From Heloderma charlesbogerti (Eukaryota > Chordata > Lepidosauria > Squamata > Helodermatidae), in NCBI GenBank assembly GCA_026122225.1, contig JANEZZ010002770.1:1-64000 (forward strand): a DNA stretch of 64,000 nt. The letters are read 5' to 3'. A program made the position numbers and the translations under genes. The notes beneath the pieces were generated by a model that saw nothing but the letters and a program-made list of their open reading frames with translations, had not been told where the DNA came from and made no database searches. Shown here piece by piece: positions 52,501 to 63,500 of the stretch. The first letter of the stretch is position 1. The number at the start of each line of letters is the position of its first letter.

Positions 52501-55500
52501 CCAGAGTGTCCCTTCCGCGAACCGAAAGCTTCTTTCAACTAATGGAAGGGATTGAGATCCAGCAGAGGTTCCTCCTGGAAGAAGCGGGAATGCAGTTTTT
52601 GCCAATTCTCCATGCAGCCTCCCATGCCATCTCTCACATTCTAGAGGATCCCCTAGCCTTCCAAAACAGTTTTACAGGGGGCTACAGAGGGTGGGAGAAA
52701 ACTTTGAAAAGCACCTCCCCTCTCTTCTTCAAGCAGAATTCTGCTCATGGGGACTCTGGATCCAACCTTACATTGAGGCAAAAGCTTGAAAAACAATGTC
52801 TTCCACTTTGTATGCTGTATACAAATATGTATACAGTATATGAATATGCTGTAATGACGCATTTTCTCTCTCAGTGAAGTTAACTTTTGAGGGGAGATTT
52901 ATGTCATTAAGAACTCTGGGGGAAAGTAAACTAGTTTATTGTTTTCAGTGCTGCACATTCATAGCAAAATTTTGATGCTTCAGGAGCTGGGAAGTCATTG
53001 TATGATATAAGTACTTGTAGTATTGGATGAGAAGATAAATTACCCAATTAGGTTTGAGACCTTACAGACTTAATTCAGAGAGCTGCTATGGATTTTTGCA
53101 AAGACCTGTACACGCTCACCAAGACTTCACTTTATTTCTTCTTGGAACGGCAAGCCCAGTTGCTGTATCACAAACTGCTTTTGAAGCTCTCCCATTCCAA
53201 AAGCTCTTTGCCATGTAGTATGATGGGAGGGCTGTTTGAGCAACACAGGTCCAAAAACCCTTTAGGCATGTGATTCTCTGGATTGTAGCCTATGGATTGA
53301 AATTGCATATTCAGCTGAGAGGGAAATAACATGCATCACATTTTCAAATTTCTATTCCAAAAAGTTGTTTAAGATTTACTGTGTAAAGACACTTGATTGT
53401 TTTGTGAAGAGTTGTATGATTAGTGTATCTTATTTTGAGGATGGTTTAACACCCAATTTAAGCTATAGTAAATGTAATATACATTTGGAGGTTTTAAAAC
53501 ACATTTTCAAGTGTGCTTGAGATAAATAGTAGGATTATGTTTTAATTTATTTTGAACTAAGAAGAGCAAACGTACAATACTTTTGAAGTCTGCTATATGT
53601 GCTGTGCCTCAATCTGTCAATTGATCAGAATAAACAGTGCCCAATGTTCTCATTTTCAAAGATACTTAAAAACTGAGGACTTTGTGAATGAGTGTAGTGT
53701 GCTTGAAAAAATTAAGTGATATTATATAAAACACAGTGACTCGTTTTAATGGACAGTTTTCTAGACCATGTGATTTATGGAGCACATCTCCAAGCCAAAC
53801 ACACTGCTAGAAAGGTGTGTCATGAAATCATTGTTTTGGCACATAATTCATGCACGGTGTTTTATCAGTATAACAACAGATTATTTTCCCTAGATGGTGG
53901 ACCTGCATGGGGTACTCACTCTTTTAAGCCAGCAGTGAGCTATAGTATCCCTCAAGACCTACAAGGTTTTTTTTAAAAAGCAGCCCTTGCAAGAGAAATC
54001 TTGCTTCCCAGTCTAAATACATCTACGTGAAAAAAGGCCCTATTGATTTAAACAGGATTTATTTATAGGTAAGTGTGTTTAGAACTGGGGTGTAAGGGAA
54101 GCTGGGGCTAGGAACCTTCCTGCCAGGAGTCTCTTTGCTGTCTCCCTTCTGTTAGAGGGAACTATCTCAGATGTTTTACTTCTGAAGAAAAATCTAGCTT
54201 ATTCTAAAGAAGACTTTCCTTTTTAGTATTTAGCTCTATGTTTGCCCCACTCTTTTTCAAAGTTTAAACAGAATGAGAGTTGTTTCATTGTCCTTGTCTG
54301 CAGTCACGTTTTTCTTTTTGCATCTGAAGATGACTTCTACCCATAGAATGCATAGAGGTACAAATCTGCATAGGGAATGGTAAGATGTACCCCCAACATA
54401 TTGTCATGTAAACAAGCAAATCTGTCCTCAGAAGGAGGTGTGTGCATTGTCTACTTTGATCCCTTGTAGGCACTGGAGTCCCTACACTTGTATTATCCCT
54501 AATGAATGCTTATGCATTTAAATTAAGTTTTCACTTAATTTAAAACAAACATGCAAGCGGGGAAGGAGGTTCCACAGCATTTCTTTGCAACTTGTTCCAT
54601 TGCCACATAATTTCCATAGCTACAGTAAATTATTTTTGGAGTAAATATTACTTTGGCATTTTGATTTAAAGCCTCATTTGTGGAGATGTGTTGCTACGAA
54701 ATTGTTCTATATTTTTATGAGGCATAATATATGCACGTTTCCTTCTGCAGATGCTGCATTTGGGAAGAGCTTTCTCCAAGGGGGTGGGGGTTCTGTTCCA
54801 GTGGAATATATAAAGGGCTCCTGAATTAATGAGAGAGCTTCTTAATCCAGATGGTTACCGTTTGGTGATTCCCCATTTGGTAAAGATATGATACAATGGA
54901 AAGTTTGAATTCACTGAACCTCTCCTAGCTGCCTTTAGGAATCAGGTTTATTCATATATTAATTTCTACTGATAGTATGGTTGAGTGTAGTTGCCCTTGT
55001 GAACCTGTTGTTTTCACTTAAGAGTCAGGGTCCATTTATGGTGATAATCACTAGATTCGAAATCTATGCTCCTCCTGGCATGTAAGGTCAGAGGCTAATC
55101 CCAGTCTACTCTGACAGCCTTTTTGCTGAGATTAGATTGCCCTCTGCCGGCTGGAGAGAATGAGTACCCCATCAAGGACAGCCATCAAGTGAACATCCAG
55201 AAGCAATGTTATGGTACGTCCTAGTTTCCCCTTTCATCCATCCAGAATTTGAGGCAATGGGAGTGAACATTTCTGCATAATTTGTTAGTTGAAATGGTCA
55301 AATCTGTAATTGTTTCCTGTCTGTTACTAGTGGAAGCGGGAGCAAGAATTTGACTTGCAGCTACTGGAAAGAGCAGTACGCACAGACCAAAAAGAGGAAA
55401 ACAACTGGTTAAAAATTGAGCCTGTATCAGTGACAGAAGCAGACCTAGAACCTCAAGATTATAATTTGGATATTAGCAAAGAGGTAAGGCTAGTTGTCAG

Positions 55501-58500
55501 TTTCGTTTTTGTATTATATGTAAAATCCTTTACTGCCTTTTTTCCAAATTATAGCCACCTGAATGTTTTTATGTCAGTTTGTTTTCTTTACTATAAATAA
55601 GCAACAGGCTCACCAAATTAGAAACATTTTTTTTAACTAAAGAGGGAGGAGAGTTTTGGGGAGAGGACAAATGTGCCAGGGCCTCTCCTTTTTGCTGTGT
55701 ATACAGTGGGATGAATGTTAATCATTAGAAAGGTGACTTCAATATTGAAGTCTGGATATAGAAATGGTTGGATCCAGATGAAGGCACATGCAATTGGGCT
55801 AGTGGAAGCAGACTTCCCTACCCACTTCTCCTCCCAGCTTCCCCTCCAGCCCTCCAAAAATGCTGGAAAGAGGGTCAGGGGAATCCTCCAGAATTGAGCG
55901 GAGGCACCTTCTGTGAGTGGAAGTCTGTTCGCGGAAGGGGCCCCTGTCTTATTTTCAGGGATTCCCCCGTTCCTCTCACACCACAGCCTACCCCCTTTGG
56001 TAGAGTCCCCTGACCCTCTGTGTAACATTTTGGGTGACCTGGAGGGGCTGCCATAAGGAGGAGGGGTGTGGACATCTGCTTCCACCAGCCCAGTTGCATG
56101 TTCCTATACCTGGATCGAATCATATGTTTTTAGAGGAAAGAAGATACTGATGAGTATGCATCCCCTACACTGATTGGAGTAACATTCCTAAAATGTTAAA
56201 GCACTGTACTTAAAATAGGACAAAATGGGTAATAAGCAAGCATGGGGTCCTATCTACCACAACTTTCATCAAAAAGTATACAAGATCAAGTTCTCACTAT
56301 GTTCTCCAAAAAAAGATAATACTTCTTATTGGAATAGATAGGCTATATGGAAAAATCCATGGGTGGGTAGATTTGACTTCTGTTTTCTAAATATATATAT
56401 TTGAAAAGCTGCAGAGCCATCTGGTGGTGCAAAGGAAGCATGTTATACATTCATAGAAAAATGAGAAATGGGGCGGGGGGGATTGCTGAATGCCACACCA
56501 GATTTTTTAAAAGCAAACACATCCTTAAATGGCTTTCAAATCCTAAATTTACAAATGCTAATTAAGGGATCTAGATAATGTCTTTTAATTGACACTGAGA
56601 TTGCATTCAGTTTGGAGGTTTAAACACTGAAGGTCTGTTGCAAAGGGACCTTTCCTTGACAACTAGTCCAAAATAGGCAGCAAGATTATTAACAGGGACT
56701 GGCCAGTGAGATCATATTACAGCTTTTCCAGCTGCACTGGCTGCCAGTCCATTTCCGGGCCCAATTCAAAGTGCTGGTATTAACATTCAAAGCCCTAAAC
56801 GGCTGGGGGCCAGGTTATCTGAAGGATCTCTTCCTCCCATATGTGCCCGCCCAGACCTTAAGATCATTCTCAGGTGTCTTTCTCTGGAAGCCCCCACCAA
56901 AGGAAGTGAAGTGGGTGACTACCAGGAAGAGGGCCTTTTCTTCTGTGGCACCCCGACTGTGGAATGAGCTCCCTAGAAAGGTTCGCCTGGCACCTACATT
57001 CTACTCCTTCTGGTGCCAGGTGAAGATCTTTTTATTCTCCCAGTATTTTAGCATTTTAGCTTCCTAATCTTTTAGCTCTGGTGTTTTAAATCTGTATTTT
57101 AAATCTCTGCATTGCTGCTAGGTTTTATTCTGGTTGTATTGTTACATTGTGGTTTTAAGCTTTCATATTTTATATTGTTTTATGCTGCACTCTGTGGTTT
57201 TAATTTTTGTGAACTGCCCAGAGAGCTTCTGGTATTGGGCAGTATAGAAATGAAATAAATAAACAAACAAACAAATAACTTAGGGAAGGAGGAGAGAATG
57301 GAGACTGCTTTTCACTTCATATTGTCTTCTCACAGCTTGTTGCCTTCTCAAACACACCTAAGCATCTCCCTAGCTCATTAAAGCCATCTTCTCATCCAAG
57401 CTGTCCTCCTTTAATTGTAAAAAGATAAAATGGTGCTTCAGCAAACACCCTACTGGTATTGTTCATACAGCCCTTAGGAAACTTGCATGCCTGTGGGTAA
57501 AATGAGGGAATAAAGAAACATCTGTATTGTTTTCATTCTAAATCAGTTTTCATTTTAATTCACTGTATGATGTACACAGTGTGATAATAGCCACTGAATA
57601 GGTAAGGCCAGCTACTGTTTGTACTAAGTTCAGTATTTCTAACGTAGTGCTAGAGTTCCTTGCAGCACCAATACTACATTGGCATTGCTTTTCTTTATCA
57701 AAACTTCATTTTCTGAAAAGGCTGAAGAACATTCATAATTTTCCACCCACAAGTATATTTTGTTACAATTCTCATATGAGACTTGCAATAGGAGAAGGAA
57801 TGGCTTGGTTTGCCCCCCCTCCCTTTTTGTAGATTTGACCGGTTGTGTTAATGTATATCCTACACTAACCATTTATAATAATCTCTCCCACAGTTGTCAA
57901 AACCTGAAAAGGTTGCAATTCCAGAACGTTATGTTGAGCTGGAACCTGAAGAACCTCTCACTCCAGAAGAATTAGCAGAAAGACACCGTAAGGCAGAAAA
58001 AATAAAGAATATTCTTACCAGGTCAAGGTCAGATTCCTATGCATATTTTACTCCTGTTTGTTTTTAACATTTGAAATGGGAAAAAAACCCACACTGCAGT
58101 GGCACTATAGACCTAAAAGTAATTATTTGCATTTTACATAGCACACAAATATGGATATATATATCATAATAGTAGATGCCATGGTTACTAATTGTACATT
58201 TTGCCTAGAATGTAGAGAAACAATGAATCCTATATTTTCTTTCCATGCTTGTCCCTGCTAAAAAGGGTGTTTTTTACAGCCTGAACATATAGATTAGCTC
58301 TAGGTGCTGTGACGCTAGGGGCACGTAGTGCTGCTGCACCTAAAGCAGGATATTCTATGTAACTAGTGAGCCATGACATGTAGTTCTACCTTACTTTCCC
58401 ACAATTGAAAGAAAGTAGTACAGCATTTCAGTGTACAACATTCTTCTGCCACAGAGAGAAAGGCACAGCAACAGCATGGGATCTTTAAGGGCACAATCCT

Positions 58501-60510
58501 ACCGGGATAGTCGGCCGCCTCCGAACTCAGAGGCAACCAACTATCCACTGCAGGGCGGGTGGAGCAGAGAGGGGATGCTCTTCTCCCCGCTCCGGCCACC
58601 CTGCGTTTGCAGCTAGATAGCCGATTTGGCTGTCTAGCTGAGGACATCAGAGGGGAAGGGAGGAGGCTGCACGGTGCAGAGGAAGCGTAACAGTGCTTCT
58701 TCAGTCTCATCCCCTCCCTGCCCCCAGGAACGCCCCTTTTTTGCCCGCTCCACACTCTGGTTATGAGCGCAGAGATGGAGATATCCCTTAAAGAAGGGCA
58801 GGATTTACCCAGTCTCGTCTTATCTCAGAAGCTAAGCAGGGTCAGCCATGGTTACTTGGATGGGAGATTGCCTGGGAATCAGGCTTCCTGCATTGAGCAG
58901 GGGGATGGACTCGATGGTCTTGTAGAACCCTTCCAACCCTATGATTCTATGATACTTTCTAAGAGCTGTGCTGCCTATGAGCGGGAGGGGGAGTGGAGCA
59001 CAGTTTCTAGGAACTGAGCTTGGAGCCCTGGCTCCAAGCTCAGTTCCCAGAAACCAAAAATTCTATGGCCATCTAGACACTGTCTAGCTGCCATAGGATT
59101 GGTCTCCTCCCCGTTTTAAGATCCTCGGTGTTTTAACTGCTAAGAGTAGAAGCTGGAGTTGGTTCTAGCAGCATCAGAAGGGAGGGTTTCCATTGTTTCA
59201 TATGTTATCAACCACCGTTTTTAATTATTTGATTTATACCCTGCCTTTCTACCAAGAGAAATGGCATAAAAGGCAGCTTCTAATTAAAATAACACTTGAT
59301 TAAAACAATAATAAAACAAATCCATTAAAACACAATTAAAAACACAGTAACAATGGTATAAAAACAGCATCCAACCCAACAGAGCTGCTTACGCACCAAA
59401 GCCCTGCTTGAATAATAAGGCCTTTGCCTGCCAGTGGAAGGAAAGCAAAGAGGGACCAAACCTAACCTCCTGTGGCGGGGAGTTCCACAGCTTGGGAGCA
59501 GCCAGCGAGAAAGCCCTCTTTCACATCGCCACCAAGCACGCCTCTAAAGGCAGCAGTCTCAAAAGAAGGACCTCTCCCGAAGATCTCATTCAGCACAGGA
59601 GCTCATAAGATCGGACTGAAACAACAGAGTTTATAAGTGGTCACATTCTCAGCTTCATTTGTTTTATTTATTTTATAAATATAAAACTGTAAAATAAAGT
59701 GACTCTGTGTACCGTTTGCAACTGGTTATCTTATTCAGGTTACGACCTCCACTACAGCTTGGCAACTGCTTGCTCCAACAGATAGTATTTAAAAGTATTG
59801 AAAAAGAGAGAAATTATATTTAACCATGTCATTATTTTAAAAGAGAGAAATTATATTTAACCCCGTAGTGCTTAGACAGAAAAGCAGGTGCTGATAGGCA
59901 TTCAGAAAGCATACATTCTGTTGGATTGAACCAACGGTAGGATTTTATAATGCAAAACTCAACAAAATAAAAGATTTTACTGCTTTTTGCCAGAAAGGAT
60001 GATGAGCCCTCACAAAACTAACACCCCAGGTAGGATCTTAACCTTGAAATATAGCTGGGATAAATGTATCTGGGACTGGCCATTCTGATCATATCACACC
60101 AATACTTTTCCACCTGCACTGGCAGCCAATATATTTCTGGGCTTAATTCCTGTAAAGCCCTAAACAGCTTGGGGCTAGGATTGCCTCTTCCCATATTTAC
60201 CTACCCAGACCATAAGATATTCTTTAGAGGCCCTTTTCAGGGTGTGTCTACCAAATAGATATGGCGGGTAGCTGCCAGAGAAAGAGCCTTTTCAGCAGTG
60301 ACACTCCATTTGTAGAATGCTCTTCCCAGAGAAGTTCACCTGGCACCTATGGTATGGTCTTTTTGGTGCTAGGTGAAGATCATATTATTTTTAACGTGTT
60401 TTAAAAGTTTAAATTGGTTTCAGAATTGTTTTAAGAACCTTGTTTTAAATTTTAAAAAACATTTAAAGATCATCAGTATTTTAAGTTTGCTGTTGCTGCA
60501 TTTATATTTT

Positions 60511-60564
<54 letters not shown>

Positions 60565-63500
60565 GTATTGTGGTTGGTTTTATTCTGTTTGTGTTTATGT
60601 TTTTTAACATTTATTGTCAGCTGTCCCAAGGACATGGGTGGTATACATATGATGTAAATAAATACATGAAAATCTGAGCTATTCTGTTTTTTATTTACTC
60701 ATATATATCTTTTACAGGCTGATTATCAATCAGTCGTTTTAGGATTGTGTATTCCAAGTTATTCAGCTAACTTATTCCTTGGAGGCAGCAATCCTATGGC
60801 CACTAGACAGCGGCTAGACAGCCATAGGATATCTTGTTATCAACCTCGGAGCCCGCACTCTGAAGTTGGTTCCCAGAGAACCGACCTCCCCCCACTTCCG
60901 CGCTGCCTCGGCGGCAGTGCAGAACAACCCCATTTTCTGCACTCGCAAGAGGAGCGTGGAGCGGCTGAAAAGGGGTGTTCCGGGAGGCGTTTTGGGGCGG
61001 AGAGGGCGGAAATGCCTGTATGACCCATCCAATGTGTCGTACAGCAGCCTCCTCCCTCGCTCAGCCCTCCCACAGCTAGACAGCTGCAATTGGCTGTCTA
61101 GCTGAAAATGCAGGGCAGAAGAAGCACAGAAGGAACGATCCCCTCCATGCTTCTCCTGCCCTGCATTGGATAGGCGGTCACTTCCGAGTTTGGAGACGGC
61201 CACCTATCTGAATAGGATTGTGCCTTCAATTTCTCTGTCCAAACCTCTGGGGAGGATCAGTTTCCTCATAACCTTTATACTTCAACCATGTGACCTCTCT
61301 ATACCCCAGCTTCAGAGATCCTTCTAACTCTGATGGCTGGATATCAATTGTGTGTCTTAAGTGCTTTCAGAATAATGAAATCTTTGCAAAGCACCTTGTA
61401 AATAGATTTTGGACCCCAGTTTAACTGCTGGAAAATCTTCTGTCTGGAGAAGCCCTGTGGATTCAGTTGTGTGGAAAAAATAAGGTTACTCTGCACACGT
61501 GAGGGTTCCCTCAAAACAGAAATTGAAACCATAGTTTGAAGGGGGTTTGCAAAACATGGTTATAAGAAAACGAGTTTGTGTTAACCATGTTTTCCTTTGG
61601 AGCAAATTATCTTGAAGCCATGGTAAATTTTGGGAAAGGGGAAAACATTAATGAGGTTGGCTCCTGATATACCAACCATAGTTTGGTGGGAACCAGCATT
61701 ACATCTGAATTAGGCCCAAGTGACACACACTGCCAAAGAAAGCATACAAAGCAACATTCTACCCCTGTTCTGGCCCTGAACTGTGATAACTGTACAGATG
61801 TAATGAAGAGTTGTAGAGGGAGCCACGTTTGTTAATGAAAGCAGCCTTTCAAAAGGGACGAAGCCTGTAAACTTATTTTCCAAAAGCAAGACATGAACAC
61901 AGCTGTTGGAAGGGAGAGGTCCCTCGAAATGGCAGGATATTGATGTCTTCGGACAAACAGGAGCCTTGCCTGTTTTCTTTTTCTTAAATAATTACATGAT
62001 TTACAAAGTAAAATGGGTGAGTGGTGATCACTCTTTACTGAACTAACAATAAATGTTAACAATAAATGTTAAAAAACAAAACTTTGGAGACCTAAATGGA
62101 CTGAGTGAGGCTAACATCTCATTATCAATGATGTAACATGCATTAACCAATCAGTGCCAATTGTGCACACAGACAGTCTTATAATAGTGTTAGTTTGTGC
62201 TTGTGAGGGGAAGGCACAGTTTCAGCCTTTAGCAGGTACCTCATAAATTGCCTCAAAATATCTGAAAAACTGGCCTGCTAGTTACATCCAACAAGGGGGC
62301 AGAGGAGAAGGCTTGGATCTTAAGTTCCCATGAGTGGAACTCTGCTCATAGGATGCTCCTGCTAGTGGAAGGATTGGTGGAGGGAATAATTTTCATTGTT
62401 GCCCTTTTCCCCCTTCAAACTCTGTTCTGCGGGGTTGGAGGACCTTCTGGAACTCTGCGGGAGGTGGCGCTTAGGATAGAGGTGGATGGGGGAATCTGCA
62501 AAAAATGCCCCCCCCCCACTTCCACTAGTGATGTCCTTTGCTGCATCCGAGTGTCTTCCATGAACAGAAGGAACCATTTGATTCACAGAAGAGAACCTCA
62601 GGCTGCAAGCCATAATGGGTCCATTGAGTACAACAAGAGGGGAAAATATAGCTTCCAGGTCTCTGAAACTATATCAAGACATTTGCTCAACACACAACAC
62701 CAGTCTTGAAACAGCTTCACTGGCTTTCTGTCTGTTTCCAAGCCCAAATTCATGGTGGTGGTTCTTACCTATAAAGCCCTAAACAGGCTGGGGCCAGGGT
62801 ATCCTAGAGGCTGCCTCTTCCTATCTTAGCCTGCCTACTTCCATCATCTGAGGCCGTGTTACATATCCCACCTTCTAGAGAGGTGTGGTTGCTAGGACCC
62901 GAGGCAGTGCCTTCTGTGTAGCAGCAGCCTAGTTGTGGGACTGACTTCCCAGGGAGGTTAGTTTGACTCCCTTGTTATTGGCCTTTAATGGCTGGTAAAA
63001 CGATAGTAGCTTTGCTAAGCTCTTAGTGATTGATGCCAGTCTTTGATTTTAGAAGTTCCCGTGTTTTATTGCAATGTATGTATTGTATCAATTTTGATTT
63101 CATTTTGTTTGTGTGGAATTTTTGTGTTTTATTGTTTAATTGTAAATCACCTTGAGCGCTCATTGAGTGAAGGGGCAATTCAGAAATAAATTTTAAAAAT
63201 CAGGTTTATATCCTGCTACATGTTTTCACAGAGCCCTCATGCATTAAATACCATGAAAGGGGAGGGGATAGTTTATCAGGTTTATATCCTGCTACATGTT
63301 TTCACAGAGCCCTCATGCATTAAATACCATGAAAGGGGAGGGGATAGTTTATATACTGTACTTTTTCACTGGGATCTGCCAAATATTCAGGATAAGCTGA
63401 ACCACTAAATATAAAAGTGGGATTGTTCTGCTCATGTCTGCACCACAATTGCTAATAAGTAAATGCTGGTTCTTCCAACAAAAGAACAATAGATCATGTC

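Larger units (their letters stand above)
44141..55330. other. 11.2-kb intron
   Basis: Contains a foldback element (44951-45085), palindromic repeat (45733-45826), CR1 (45841-49390), SINE (49954-50300), foldback MITE (50457-50557) and MITE (52492-52767). The stretches 50560-52490 and 52770-55330 look like unique AT-rich intron; gatccacaaaagcttatgtc followed by gtgccacaggactcttta at 51099-51160 is a remnant of a common reptile repeat. Confidence 0.6.
55484..57893. other. Intron with a MITE and an L2 3' end
   Basis: MITE 55766-56121 and L2 56690-57280. The remainder is unique-looking, ending in the pyrimidine-rich acceptor at 57880-57893. Confidence 0.6.

Noticed and set aside
58800..58890. 5S rRNA gene
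   Set aside because: Only the promoter part is present, with substitutions, and it is fused to a CR1 tail; no 5S 3' end or terminator.
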